A DNA stretch of 64,000 nt from Aliiruegeria haliotis (GTDB lineage: Bacteria > Pseudomonadota > Alphaproteobacteria > Rhodobacterales > Rhodobacteraceae), in contig NZ_PVTD01000001.1 in NCBI RefSeq assembly GCF_003003255.1, positions 496,001 to 560,000 of the forward strand. Direction: 5' to 3'. The notes beneath the pieces were generated by a model. The model did no database searches and was not told the DNA's origin. It saw nothing but the letters and a program-made list of their open reading frames with translations. Positions 35,512-44,960 of the stretch are shown piece by piece (the stretch's first letter is position 1; each line of letters begins with the position of its first letter). Made by a program: the position numbers and the translations under genes.

Positions 35512-37926
35512 ATGAGTGAGCCTCTGAGCCAATCCTACCCCGTGTTGCCGCTGCGCGATATCGTGGTCTTCCCGCACATGATCGTGCCGCTTTTCGTGGG
35601 CCGGGAGAAATCCGTCCGTGCCCTCGAAGAGGTGATGCAGGACGACAAGCAGATCCTTCTGGCCAGCCAGATCGACCCGGCCGATGACGATCCGACCTCC
35701 GACGGGATTTTCAAGGCGGGCGTGCTGGCCAATGTGCTGCAGCTTCTGAAGCTGCCCGATGGCACCGTCAAGGTGCTGGTGGAAGGTATCCGCCGGGTGC
35801 GGATTGTCGAGTACCTTGAAAACGATGACTTTTTCGAAGCCAATGCCGAGTTCCTGACGGAGTTCCCGGGCGATGAAGCCGCCGTTGAAGCGCTGGTTCG
35901 CTCCGTCGCCGAAGAGTTCGAGCGCTACTCCAAGGTCAAGAAGAACATCCCCGAAGAGGCGCTCGCCGCGGTTGCCGAGACCAATGAAGCCGCCCGTCTG
36001 GCTGACCTTGTGTCGGGCCATCTCGGGGTTGAAGTCGGCCAGAAGCAGGAGCTTCTGGAGACCCTCTCCGTCGCGGAGCGGCTGGAGAAGGTCTACGGCC
36101 TGATGCAGGGCGAAATGTCGGTCCTTCAGGTCGAGAAGAAGATCAAGACCCGCGTGAAATCCCAGATGGAGCGGACGCAGCGCGAGTACTACCTCAACGA
36201 GCAGATGAAGGCGATCCAGCGTGAGCTGGGCGATGGCGACGAAGGTGCCAACGAGATCGCCGAGCTTGAAGAGAAGATCGCCGCGACCAAGCTGTCCAAG
36301 GAGGCGCTTGAAAAGGCCGAGGGCGAGCTGAAGAAGCTCAAGAACATGTCGCCGATGTCGGCTGAGGCCACGGTTGTGCGCAACTACCTCGATTGGATGC
36401 TGTCGATTCCGTGGGGCAAGAAATCCCGCGTGAAAAAGGATCTGAATCGGGCCCAGAAGGTCCTCGACGACGATCACTACAGCCTCGAAAAGGTGAAGGA
36501 ACGCATCGTCGAGTACCTCGCGGTGCAACAGCGCTCCGCGAAGCTGAAGGGGCCGATCCTCTGCCTCGTCGGGCCTCCGGGTGTCGGCAAGACCTCACTC
36601 GGCAAGTCGGTCGCACGGGCCACGGGACGCGAGTTCATTCGCATTTCGCTCGGTGGCGTGCGCGACGAGAGCGAGATCCGCGGCCACCGCCGGACCTATA
36701 TCGGCTCCATGCCCGGCAAGATCATCCAGGCGCTGAAGAAGGCCAAGACCACGAACCCGCTCATCCTGCTCGACGAGATCGACAAGATGGGGCAGGACTT
36801 CCGTGGAGACCCGGCCAGCGCCATGCTGGAAGTGCTTGATCCGGAACAGAACTCGACCTTTGTCGATCACTACATGGAGGTGGAATACGATCTCTCCAAC
36901 GTGATGTTCCTGACCACGGCGAACTCCTACAACATGCCGGGCCCGCTGCTGGACCGGATGGAGATCATCACGCTTGCCGGCTACACCGAGGACGAGAAGC
37001 GGGAGATCGCGCGGCGGCACCTGATCGAGAAGCAGATGAAGAATCACGGCCTTCGCGAGAAGGAGTTCGAGCTGACCGATGAGGCGCTGACCGAGATCAT
37101 TCGCACCTATACCCGCGAGGCGGGTGTTCGGAACCTCGAACGCGAGATCGCCAAGCTGGCCCGGAAGTCGATCACGAAGATCGTCAAGAAGGATGTCGAG
37201 ACGGTGGAGATCAAGCCGGAGGATTTGGAGGATTTCCTTGGCGTGAAGCGGTTCCGCTATGGTCTGGCCGAGAAGGAAGATCAGGTCGGTGTCGTTACCG
37301 GTCTGGCCTGGACCTCCGTCGGCGGCGATCTTCTGTCCATCGAGGCGCTGAAGCTGCCCGGCAAGGGACGGATGAAGACCACCGGCAAGCTCGGTGACGT
37401 GATGAAGGAGTCCATCGACGCGGCGAACTCGTTCGTGCGGTCGATCTCCCCGGAGATCGGGGTGAAGCCGACGAAGTTCGACACGTTCGACATCCACGTG
37501 CACGTGCCCGAGGGCGCCACGCCCAAGGACGGGCCGTCCGCAGGTGTCGCGATGGTGACGTCGATTGTCTCTGTGCTGACGCGGATTCCGGTGCGCAAGG
37601 ACATCGCCATGACAGGCGAGGTCACGCTGCGCGGCAACGTTCTGGCCATCGGTGGCTTGAAGGAGAAACTTCTCGCGGCACTTCGCGGTGGCATCAAGAC
37701 GGTGCTGATCCCGGAGGAGAACGAGAAGGACCTGCCGGAGATCCCCGACAACGTGAAAGAGGGGCTGGATATCATCCCCGTCGCCCATGTTCGGGATGTG
37801 CTGAAGCACGCGCTGGTGTCCACTCCGGAGGCCATCGAATGGGATGAGGCGGCCGAGGAAGAAGCCGCCGCCGCCCGCGCCGCCGCGGCAACCGGGTCGA
37901 CCGCCTCTGCTGCGACTGCGCACTAA
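35512..37926 (+). CDS. lon: ATP-dependent protease Lon
   Basis: 804-aa LonA. N-terminal substrate-binding domain begins [20 protein letters not shown]. The AAA+ module has Walker [10 protein letters not shown] and Walker [11 protein letters not shown] with [20 protein letters not shown] between. The protease domain carries the catalytic Ser in [11 protein letters not shown] and Lys in [10 protein letters not shown]. The start at 35512 gives the family's N-terminus; upstream in-frame sequence is not conserved in character. The C-terminus ends in an Ala-rich tail. It degrades misfolded and regulatory proteins in the cytoplasm. Confidence 0.98.
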   Translation: MSEPLSQSYPVLPLRDIVVFPHMIVPLFVGREKSVRALEEVMQDDKQILLASQIDPADDDPTSDGIFKAGVLANVLQLLKLPDGTVKVLVEGIRRVRIVEYLENDDFFEANAEFLTEFPGDEAAVEALVRSVAEEFERYSKVKKNIPEEALAAVAETNEAARLADLVSGHLGVEVGQKQELLETLSVAERLEKVYGLMQGEMSVLQVEKKIKTRVKSQMERTQREYYLNEQMKAIQRELGDGDEGANEIAELEEKIAATKLSKEALEKAEGELKKLKNMSPMSAEATVVRNYLDWMLSIPWGKKSRVKKDLNRAQKVLDDDHYSLEKVKERIVEYLAVQQRSAKLKGPILCLVGPPGVGKTSLGKSVARATGREFIRISLGGVRDESEIRGHRRTYIGSMPGKIIQALKKAKTTNPLILLDEIDKMGQDFRGDPASAMLEVLDPEQNSTFVDHYMEVEYDLSNVMFLTTANSYNMPGPLLDRMEIITLAGYTEDEKREIARRHLIEKQMKNHGLREKEFELTDEALTEIIRTYTREAGVRNLEREIAKLARKSITKIVKKDVETVEIKPEDLEDFLGVKRFRYGLAEKEDQVGVVTGLAWTSVGGDLLSIEALKLPGKGRMKTTGKLGDVMKESIDAANSFVRSISPEIGVKPTKFDTFDIHVHVPEGATPKDGPSAGVAMVTSIVSVLTRIPVRKDIAMTGEVTLRGNVLAIGGLKEKLLAALRGGIKTVLIPEENEKDLPEIPDNVKEGLDIIPVAHVRDVLKHALVSTPEAIEWDEAAEEEAAAARAAAATGSTASAATAH

Positions 37927-37946
37927 GTCGCCGAAAAGTCAAAAGG

Positions 37947-37976
37947 ATTGCCCCGTTGTTAACGCAACGGGGCAAT
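37947..37976. terminator. terminator between lon and the convergent SDR gene
   Basis: Perfect 12-bp stem ATTGCCCCGTTG/CAACGGGGCAAT with the loop TTAACG. On the plus strand it is followed by only TTTGCG, while on the minus strand a T-rich CCTTTTGACTTTT follows, so it may serve both converging transcripts. Confidence 0.75.
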
Positions 37977-38127
37977 TTGCGTTCGGAGCGACGCCAACCT
38001 GCCCGATGCCCGTTTCCCGCTCTGCGTCGGCGCGGCGGTGCCCCGCGGACAGACGGATGCCAACGCGCCGGCGACCGGACCCAGCCGGTTGGCGCCGCCT
38101 TTGCGGTGACAATGGGCGACGCTGGGC

Positions 38128-39078
38128 CTAGTGCTGGAACTGTTGCCCGACGATCTTTTCGGACACGGACCAAAGACGCTCTGCCAGATCCGGATCGACC
38201 GCATAGGGCCGCACAACGGTCTGGACCTCGGTCTTCGCGTCGACCGGGCAGATCCCGCAATCGGCGAGGAAACTGCCGCCCATCCCTGCGATTTCAGGTG
38301 CGGTCGCGGCATAGACCTGCGTGGCCGCACCCTGACCAACGGTCTTCATCGGCAGCGTCCCGGCATCGATGCGTTCCTGGAACATTGCAACATCGTCGTC
38401 CGGCATATGCCGCGCCAGCTCGGTCATGATGGCGCCAGGGTGCACTGCGAAGGCCTCGATCCCGCGTCCGGCCAGACGCGTGTTCAGGCCCACGGCGAAG
38501 AGCGCGTTCGCGGTCTTGGCCTGCCCGTAGGCGGCCCAACGATTGTAGGCGCGTGTCTCGAACTGGATGTCGTCGAAGACAACCGGCGAGATCTGGTGCC
38601 CAGAGGACGACAGCGAGACGACCCGGCCGCCGCTGACCAGCGACGGAACGATCAGGTTGGTCATGAGGAAGTGACCGATGTGGTTGGCGCCGAATTGCAT
38701 CTCCAACCCGTCTTCTGTCCTGGCCTCGTCGCAGGCCATGATCCCGGCATTGTTGATCAGGATGTCGATCTGGCTGTCGCGGGCAAGAATGCGATCCGCG
38801 AAAGCGCGGATCGAGGCGAAACACCCCAGTTCCAGTGTCTCCGCCTGGACTTCGGCACCCGTCGCGTCCTTGAGGGCGGACAGGGCGCGGCCGGCTTTCT
38901 CGGTGTCGCGGGCGGTGATGATGACGTGAGCCCCTTTCGCGGCCATGGCACGGGCGCTTTCCGCGCCAAGGCCGGAGGTGCCACCGGTGATCAGGACGGT
39001 CTTTCCTGCAAGATCGATACCGTCGAGCACCTCGTCGGCGGTGGTGGCGAACCCGAAGTCGGGACGGTTGGGGATCAT
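38128..39078 (-). CDS. short-chain dehydrogenase/reductase (retinol-dehydrogenase-like)
   Basis: 316-aa classical/extended SDR. The nucleotide-binding TGGTSGLG is near residue 30, NNAGIM near 105, catalytic Ser in VSLSSSGHQ, and the YxxxK in AAYGQAKTAN. The start at 39078 (MIPNRPDFGF) has AGGA in front and is preferred to an ATG 27 bases upstream. Divergent from a TetR-type regulator, with a palindrome between; the regulator probably controls it. Oxidises or reduces an unknown alcohol/carbonyl substrate, possibly NADP-dependent. Confidence 0.87.
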   Translation of the reverse strand: MIPNRPDFGFATTADEVLDGIDLAGKTVLITGGTSGLGAESARAMAAKGAHVIITARDTEKAGRALSALKDATGAEVQAETLELGCFASIRAFADRILARDSQIDILINNAGIMACDEARTEDGLEMQFGANHIGHFLMTNLIVPSLVSGGRVVSLSSSGHQISPVVFDDIQFETRAYNRWAAYGQAKTANALFAVGLNTRLAGRGIEAFAVHPGAIMTELARHMPDDDVAMFQERIDAGTLPMKTVGQGAATQVYAATAPEIAGMGGSFLADCGICPVDAKTEVQTVVRPYAVDPDLAERLWSVSEKIVGQQFQH

Positions 39079-39112
39079 GGGAGTTCCTGCAATTGGACAA
39101 ATCAAGTATAGG

Positions 39113-39126
39113 TGTCAATGTTGACA
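39113..39126. promoter_or_regulatory. 14-bp palindrome, probable TetR operator
   Basis: TGTCAATGTTGACA has perfect 6-bp arms (TGTCAA/TTGACA) around TG. It lies between the divergent SDR (start 39078) and TetR-family (start 39155) genes, a classic place for an autoregulatory TetR operator covering both promoters. Confidence 0.65.
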
Positions 39127-39154
39127 AATGGTGTCGATGAGTCAAGGTGCGGCC

Positions 39155-39769
39155 ATGATGGACCGCGAGAAGATAATACTGGACGCGGCGGTGCGCGTAT
39201 TCTCCCGCTATGGTGTCAAGCGCAGCAGCATGCATGACCTCGCCAGCGAGGCCGGTGTGTCCCGCCAGACGCTCTACAATGCCTTTTCCAGCAAGAACGA
39301 CATCCTGCGCCGGTTGATCCGTGTCTATGCTGACGAGGGTGTGGACGAGATCAGGAGCGGGCTCGGGGCGGCGCAGGGGCTGTCGGAGAGGCTGGATCTC
39401 GCCTTTCGGAAGATCGCGCTGGAACCCTACGACCTGATAGCCTCGTCGCCGAATGCTGAGGATATCGTCGAAGGGTTCAATGCCAGCAGCCAGCAGGAAC
39501 TGGCGGTTGCCGAGGAACGGTTCCGGTCCGTCATCGAGGAGATCCTGAAACCCTACGAGGCCAGCCTTGCCGCAGCAGGGTTCTCGCTCCCGGCGCTTTC
39601 CGATTTTGTTCAACGTTCGGCGAAAGCGGCAAAGAAAGGCGCCCGGGACAGGGATCACTTGGTTCAGTTGCTGGGAACACTGCGGGACATGTGCCTTGTG
39701 GTCGTCGGGGAAAAGACAGGCCGAGAGGGCAGGGCGGGCGCACCCGGTTCGCTGCGGTCAGAGGTTTGA
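39155..39769 (+). CDS. TetR/AcrR-family transcriptional regulator
   Basis: 204-aa repressor. The helix-turn-helix is at residues 5-50 (IILDAAVRVFSRYGVKRSSM then EAGVSRQTLYNAF), followed by a C-terminal ligand domain of about 150 residues with no recognisable subfamily. The ATG at 39155 has AAGGTG five bases upstream; earlier in-frame ATGs at 39128 and 39137 would start inside or next to the operator. Divergent from the SDR gene, which it probably represses. Confidence 0.87.
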   Translation: MMDREKIILDAAVRVFSRYGVKRSSMHDLASEAGVSRQTLYNAFSSKNDILRRLIRVYADEGVDEIRSGLGAAQGLSERLDLAFRKIALEPYDLIASSPNAEDIVEGFNASSQQELAVAEERFRSVIEEILKPYEASLAAAGFSLPALSDFVQRSAKAAKKGARDRDHLVQLLGTLRDMCLVVVGEKTGREGRAGAPGSLRSEV

Positions 39770-40544
39770 CGGGCAGTTCAGCAGGCAAACACTGAAGGCT
39801 TTGCGCCGGGCGGATTGACAGATTGTGCACACCCCGGCTGGCACGCCGGTTTTGCTCTGGCACGGCGCAGGGATTCGCAGCGTTGTCCCATTCTCCAGCC
39901 CGGATTCTTCCATTGGATTTCCGTTCGGCGCGCCGGTCTTGGAGGTAATCCGTCCGCGGGTCGTGGGGAGGGAAGTCACCACCATGATCCTCTCGCGCAG
40001 CCCTGACGAGGAAGCAACGGACATTGCTCTAGCCAGCAAGATCATGGGGGCGGCGTGCAGGTTGCAGATCTGAACTAGAAGGATCTTGCGGGCCTCGGTC
40101 GCGATCAGTTGGGGCAGTTCCGGCGGTGCCATTTGCTGCTGCGTGAGGGCGAACCTCCGTCCCACGTCCACCTCGACGGTCCACCGGCCATAGCCCGCAG
40201 CTCGCCCTGAAACAGAACAAATGTCGGTCAGGAGATCTGCCGAGGCGAAACGCCGGTTTTCCCCGCGGTGATTTCTGCACGGCAGATCGGCGGCGCAAGT
40301 CGCACCGGGAGCAGCAGGGCGTGACCGGACAAGGGTGGACGGGGGCGAAGCCCGCGAGGCCCGCTATGCGCCGCGGCGCCTGCCAATGCACTAGGGCCCT
40401 TTTGGCGTGGCCGGACGACAGGGTTGCAATGCTTGCGTGAGTTCTGGCAGGGGCTATAGCCGATTGGCGCAAGTGCACCCCGAATGCGAATGCCTAGGAA
40501 ACGTTGGGGATTCAACGCCGTTGGTCGGGAACTCCCGTTCACTG
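39770..40544. other. gene-poor region, degenerate
   Basis: About 775 bp with no coding region I can support. A 137-codon minus-strand frame (39758-40171) has a protein-like opening (DVGRRFALTQQQMAPPELPQ) but overlaps the TetR gene and matches no family known to me. Next to the transposase remnant at 40545, this is probably decayed mobile-element or gene sequence. Confidence 0.45.
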
Positions 40545-40740
40545 TATCAGCGATGCCGTGTGCGCTAGAACCCTTGCGCGTCCTATGTGGCGACGTGCTC
40601 CGGCAAGCGAGTGGTGGCGGTCCCGAAGCAAGCAATCGTCTCCGGCGTCTGCGATTGCCCATGGGAGGTGAGTGCTCCGCCAGTGCATGGGCCACGACCC
40701 GATTGCATGCGACCAACGCCACCAAGCCGGCATATTCGGG
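40545..40740 (-). pseudogene. remnant of an IS110-type transposase
   Basis: Two minus-strand frames, joined by a frameshift near 40664, read like the N-terminal RuvC-like part of IS110-family transposases. The first gives GLVALVACNRVVAHALAEH, comparable to the family's LVVxEATGGYExxxxxALAEAGLP. The second continues PWAIAD and ends LAGARRHIGRARVLAH, comparable to PxAxxNPRQVRDFARATGxLAKTDxIDAxVLA with near-identical spacing. The frameshift, missing catalytic residues and lack of flanking sequence show decay. The match is by recall of the family pattern only. Confidence 0.4.
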
Positions 40741-40853
40741 CCGAGTGCCGCTGCCCTTTGCAGGGTTGGTGCGGGAAGGCCGGCCACGCTGCTGCGTCGG
40801 GATGCTTGGGGAAATCCTTCGGCGCCGCTCAGGCCAGCGGCCGCAGGTGATGG

Positions 40854-41393
40854 TTAGTCGACAACACCCGCGCCGTCGAAGCCGCATTCCTCCGCCATTT
40901 TTAGGTAGGACGCCGTGAAGCCATCAAGGTAGACGTACATAAATACGTTGTTCCCGAGCACGACATCGAACTGGCCGTTTGCACGCATGGCGCGCAAAAC
41001 CCACTGACTGAGCGGGTGGTCGAAGGCGATCTCCGCATTTGCAAAGCCTTGGTCGTCGAAATACCCAACGACTACGCCATCCATGACCTCTTCGTTGTCG
41101 AACCGGATATAGGCTTCCTGCCCGTCCTGCAGGCCGGTCTGGTGGTGTCGCGGCGCGTGTTCGCGGATCAGCACACTTGGGAAGACCTCCGGTGGGCCGG
41201 CGTCGCCATTGCTCACGGAAACGGAAACGCTCGGCTCCCCGTCGCCGCCGGTTGCCGCGGTGCAGGTGCGGCGCAGATCCTCCCCGGTGTCCACGTCTTC
41301 CACGATCACGCGCCAGGACCCGTATTCCCAGAATCCATCGGCCATGACCGGCCCGGCCAGAACGGCCAGCAGGCCGGCGACAATCAATCTCAA
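40854..41393 (-). CDS. secreted protein of unknown function
   Basis: 179-aa protein starting at TTG: RLIVAGLLAVLAGPVMADG is a signal peptide with cleavage after MADG or AMA-type site, preceded by GGAGGA with a six-base spacing, which decides this start over upstream codons at 41432 and 41456 that lack ribosome binding sites. The mature part is beta-rich, with two Cys, e.g. GSWRVIVEDVDTGEDLRRTC and SVSVSVSNGDAG; similarity in style to small periplasmic invasion-associated (IalB-like) proteins is possible but not established. Function unknown. Confidence 0.6.
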   Translation of the reverse strand: MRLIVAGLLAVLAGPVMADGFWEYGSWRVIVEDVDTGEDLRRTCTAATGGDGEPSVSVSVSNGDAGPPEVFPSVLIREHAPRHHQTGLQDGQEAYIRFDNEEVMDGVVVGYFDDQGFANAEIAFDHPLSQWVLRAMRANGQFDVVLGNNVFMYVYLDGFTASYLKMAEECGFDGAGVVD

Positions 41394-41538
41394 CAGACGT
41401 CCTCCACAGACAGGATCCTTGCACCCTCGCATCGAGGTGTTGCGATATCCTTTCAAAGTGGCGGAAATTCGGCGGGGCGGGTCGGGTGGAGGTGCTGGCC
41501 CGGGCCGGGATCGGGGTCAGTGTGCCCAAGGCGCCGCG

Positions 41539-42255
41539 CTATTCCGGGTCGAACACATAGCCGATGCCGCGCACCGTTCTGATCAGGCTCGGTTTCTGGG
41601 GGTTGGCCTCGATCTTTCGCCGCAATCGCGAGATCCGGATGTCGATGCTTCGGTCGAACGGATCCCAGGACCGGTCGTGTGCCTGTTCGAGGATCTGGTC
41701 GCGGTTGAGCACCCGTGATCGGTTCTCCGCGAAAAGCTTGAGCAGACGGAACTCCATGGCCGTGAGGGGTACTTCCTCGCCCGACTCGCGAAACAGCTTC
41801 GCAGCGTCGAAATCGAGGGTAAAGGTGCCGAAGGGCACCGACGTCCGCCCGTTTTCCGCCACCGGCGCTTCGGCCTGCGTCGGAGCGCGTCGCAACACGG
41901 CCTTGATGCGGGCTTCCAGTTCGCGCAGGTCGACCGGTTTGCCGAGGTAATCGTCCGCACCCATTTCCAACCCGACAATCCGGTCGATGGTTTCGCCGGC
42001 AGCGGTCAGCATGATGACGGGGGTTCGGTCTTCGACCCGAAGCGTGCGAAGCGCGGTCAGCCCGTCTTCTCCGGGCATGTTCACGTCCAGCAGGATGAGG
42101 TCGACATCCGCCTCCGACAGGCGTTCACGCATTTGCACCGCGTCATGGGCGGATATGACCGCGAAGCCGCGTTTCCCAAGGTATTCGCCGAGCATCTCGC
42201 AGAGATCGGTCTCGTCGTCGCAGACCAGAATGGTCGGATCGGATGTATCGGTCAT
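41539..42255 (-). CDS. OmpR-family response regulator
   Basis: 238-aa regulator: receiver domain with acidic pocket (CDDE), phospho-Asp in LILLDVNMPGEDG, conserved Thr/Lys (MLTAAG, GKPVD), and a winged-helix DNA-binding domain ending RTVRGIGYVFDPE. Its ATG overlaps the stop of the hybrid kinase (ATGA), so the two form an operon. It is the likely DNA-binding output of that kinase and stands divergent to the CysK-Grx/OsmC/microprotein cluster, its probable target. Confidence 0.93.
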   Translation of the reverse strand: MTDTSDPTILVCDDETDLCEMLGEYLGKRGFAVISAHDAVQMRERLSEADVDLILLDVNMPGEDGLTALRTLRVEDRTPVIMLTAAGETIDRIVGLEMGADDYLGKPVDLRELEARIKAVLRRAPTQAEAPVAENGRTSVPFGTFTLDFDAAKLFRESGEEVPLTAMEFRLLKLFAENRSRVLNRDQILEQAHDRSWDPFDRSIDIRISRLRRKIEANPQKPSLIRTVRGIGYVFDPE

Positions 42256-44462
42256 GATCTGCCTCCCCCGGCGAGAATCCCGGCCACGAAATCCCGCAAC
42301 TCCGTCGGCGAGACAGGTTTTTCCAGATAGGGACGCCCGGCTTCGAGCAGGAAGGTCTGCGAAGCCCGCCCCATCGTGTCCCCGGTGACGATGCCGATCT
42401 TGGACACAGTGCCGGGATGTGTGCGCCCAATATGCTCGAAGACGCCGCGTCCGTCGATGTCGGGCATGTTCAGGTCGCACAGGACGCAATCGAACCCGGT
42501 CTGGGCAAGTGCCTCGATCGCCTCGGTGCCGGAATAGGCGATGGTCACCTCATACCCCGCACGCTCCAGGATCTCCGCATTGAGGTCAGCCACATCCGGC
42601 TCATCGTCCACGACGAGAATACGGGCCGCTGGTGCCTCGTTCGCCTCCGGGCGCGGATCGGTGCCGTCGGTCGCGGGCAGGTCGACGACGATACGGGTGC
42701 CGGCGGGATGCCCCGGGTCGACGTGGATCCGGCCGTTGAATCCCTGAAGCGTGTTGTGGCACCAGGTCAGCCCGATACCCTTGCCGTTTCCAAGGCCTCG
42801 CGTGGTGAAATACGGCTCAAAAACCCTCTGGAGGATGTCTTGCGGAATACCGGGGCCATCGTCTTCGACCACCAGCCGAATGCCGCCGGTCGAGGAGTCA
42901 GATCCGGTCGCAATGCGGATTTGCCCGGCCTTGCCCGTCGCCGCGATTGCCGCGTGGGCATTCTGCAGCAGGTTGACCACCACCTGCACCATCCTGTCGG
43001 GATCGACGAGCACCGGCGGCAGGTCCGGCGCCAGATCGGTGGTGACCGACAGGTCGTTGCCGAAAACCTCGTACCGAACCACGTCGAGCGCCGTGGTGGC
43101 GATCTCGTTGATTTCCGTCGGCTCCAGTTCGGGCGTCTGGGCAGGCGTCATCGTCAGGTAGGTTCGGACGATCTCCGTGCATCGCTCGGCCGCCTCCCCG
43201 ATCCGACCGGCCTTGCGAACCACCTCCGGGTCGTCACTTTCCTCACCGAGCATCAGCGCATGACCTGCCACCACCGAAAGCGGATTGTTGAGGGCATGGG
43301 CCACGTTGGCGAGCAGCCCGCCGAGGGCGGATAGCTTCTCATTCTGGAACATGCGTTCGCGAGTCTGTGACATGCTGATCTCCGCTTCGAGCTGATCGGT
43401 CATGTCCCGTGAATAGGACACGATCACATCGCGCCCCTCGTATTCGAACATCCGGGCCGAGATGGCGCCCCAGAACGGTGCACCGTCGGCGCGATGAAAC
43501 CGTGCCTTGTAGTCGAGAACGATTCCGTCCCGGCGTAGCGCCTCCAGAAACCCCTCCCGGTCGGCCGGGTCGATGTAGAAATCCCTCGTATTGAGCTTGG
43601 TGCCGAATATCCGGTCGATCTCCGGGCTGCGATACAGGACGCGCCCGCTTTCGGCCTCCGTCATCAGGATCGGGGCGGGGCAGTTCTCAACAACCTTTCG
43701 GGCTATCGCATCCCGTTCCGCCGCCTCGCGCAGATCGACCAGCGCTGTGACCACGCAGGTCTCGCCTCCGTAGCGTGTCAGCCGCCCGTTTGCGGACATC
43801 GGAACGCGGCTGCCATCCGCCGCGAGAAACACCATGCGAAAGTCGTCGACTTCCCCATCTTGGCGGAGCATGCGCACGAAGGTCTCCCGGTCGGACGGGT
43901 TCTCGTAGTGCTCGATTGCGTTCCGGGTCTCGCCGAACAATGCGTTGGCGGCGGGTGAACGGTACAGGATCAGCCCGTCCCGCAGCCGCGACATGACCAC
44001 CGGGGTCGGGTTCGTCCCCAGGATGTTGCTCAGGAGCGCTTCGCTTTCCTCCAGCAAGCGCTTGTTCTGGCGGGACAGGGTCACGTCGTTTCGCACGATC
44101 ACGAAGCCGCCGCCAGCGGTCGGGTTGTAGCGTACCGCGTATTCGCGGCCGTCGCCCTGGGATATCTCCACGATCGTTGCGCCGTCGCCCCCAACGTTCG
44201 TGTGCCATTCGCGGTCGCGGTCAGCCGCATCCGTGTAGATCCCGCCGGCAACGCAGGCTTGCAGCATGTCCTCCCACCGCAGACCGGGCGCGATCATCTC
44301 GCGGATCGGGCCGAGCATTTCAGCGAAGCGTTCATTGTGGATCACGAGGCGCCGTTCGGGATCGAACACGGCGATGCCTTCGGAGAGCGCTTCTATCGCG
44401 TCGAGAAGGACGCCTTCGCGTTGCGCGTCCGTCACGTGGGGAGAGTGTTCGTGCTGGTTCAT
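42252..44462 (-). CDS. PAS-rich hybrid sensor histidine kinase
   Basis: 736-aa soluble sensor with no membrane helix. Three PAS-type domains (about 20-130, 140-250, 255-360) precede the HisKA domain with His389, an ATPase domain (N-box NLLQNAHAAI, G-boxes EDDGPGIP and GKGIGLTWCHN), and a C-terminal receiver (614-736, Asp663 in VLCDLNMPD). The H-box reads AHALNNPLSV: the acidic residue that normally follows the phosphorylated His is Ala, which in other kinases impairs autokinase or phosphatase activity. AGGTGG supports the ATG at 44462. PAS domains 2 and 3 and the kinase core resemble the kinase at 54027, suggesting a common origin. Ligand (redox, oxygen, haem or flavin) is not predictable. 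Confidence 0.92.
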   Translation of the reverse strand: MNQHEHSPHVTDAQREGVLLDAIEALSEGIAVFDPERRLVIHNERFAEMLGPIREMIAPGLRWEDMLQACVAGGIYTDAADRDREWHTNVGGDGATIVEISQGDGREYAVRYNPTAGGGFVIVRNDVTLSRQNKRLLEESEALLSNILGTNPTPVVMSRLRDGLILYRSPAANALFGETRNAIEHYENPSDRETFVRMLRQDGEVDDFRMVFLAADGSRVPMSANGRLTRYGGETCVVTALVDLREAAERDAIARKVVENCPAPILMTEAESGRVLYRSPEIDRIFGTKLNTRDFYIDPADREGFLEALRRDGIVLDYKARFHRADGAPFWGAISARMFEYEGRDVIVSYSRDMTDQLEAEISMSQTRERMFQNEKLSALGGLLANVAHALNNPLSVVAGHALMLGEESDDPEVVRKAGRIGEAAERCTEIVRTYLTMTPAQTPELEPTEINEIATTALDVVRYEVFGNDLSVTTDLAPDLPPVLVDPDRMVQVVVNLLQNAHAAIAATGKAGQIRIATGSDSSTGGIRLVVEDDGPGIPQDILQRVFEPYFTTRGLGNGKGIGLTWCHNTLQGFNGRIHVDPGHPAGTRIVVDLPATDGTDPRPEANEAPAARILVVDDEPDVADLNAEILERAGYEVTIAYSGTEAIEALAQTGFDCVLCDLNMPDIDGRGVFEHIGRTHPGTVSKIGIVTGDTMGRASQTFLLEAGRPYLEKPVSPTELRDFVAGILAGGGRS

Positions 44463-44516
44463 AAATCCCACCTAAAAGGCTGGTGTTTCAGGTCGTTTTC
44501 ATCCCCGGCGGGAAAG

Positions 44517-44530
44517 GTTTCAATTGTAAC
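44517..44530. promoter_or_regulatory. imperfect palindrome in the divergent kinase/cluster promoter
   Basis: GTTTCAATTGTAAC (arms GTTwCA/TGwAAC around AATT) lies between the hybrid kinase and the 62-aa gene. A closely similar sequence, GTTTCAGATTGTTAC, occurs near 47987, upstream of osmC, and CAATTG with a nearby GAAAC recurs near 51670. It may be the binding site of the response regulator; this is inference. Confidence 0.4.
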
Positions 44531-44730
44531 AGCATTGGCTGTCGTCTGCGACTGCTCGATATATTTTTTTGCTTTTATTTCAGAGGGATGAGGGAGGCTG
44601 TGCGATCCGCATGCTCTGAAGCGTTCGAAACACGATTGACCGCGTTCAGACATGCTGGCGCAACGCCGCCGGCACAGTCTTGCTCCTATCGGCAACCTCG
44701 CCAATGCACGCAAGCCCAAAGGAGCCCCCC

Positions 44731-44919
44731 ATGAGCGCCCCCCGAAACCGCGAGCCTCTGTACCGCATCGATGGCGCGATGGACGTGCTCGTTCCGCGCC
44801 GCGCAGCACCGGGCCAAACCGATCCCCGCACTCTTGCCGGCGACATCGGCACGGCCCGGCAGGACAGCCGCCGGGCCCCCGACTGGCACCGGACCCTGCG
44901 CCCCGCGCAGGCCATTTGA
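44731..44919 (+). CDS. 62-aa Arg/Pro-rich protein
   Basis: Begins MSAPRNREPLYRIDGAMDVL, 62 residues, with a strong AAAGGAG seven bases upstream of the ATG. It has no signal or membrane segment and about 20% Arg plus Pro. It lies just 41 bp before the CysK-Grx fusion, so the two are probably co-transcribed and the peptide may be a component of the pathway. No family recognised. Confidence 0.6.
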   Translation: MSAPRNREPLYRIDGAMDVLVPRRAAPGQTDPRTLAGDIGTARQDSRRAPDWHRTLRPAQAI

Positions 44920-44960
44920 CCCATTCCCTGACCCATCCATTCCATTCGAGGACCAGACAC

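Noticed and set aside
40484-40918. 144-codon plus-strand frame
   Set aside because: Compositional shadow lying over the transposase remnant and the 3' end of the secreted-protein gene; no ribosome binding site or family match.
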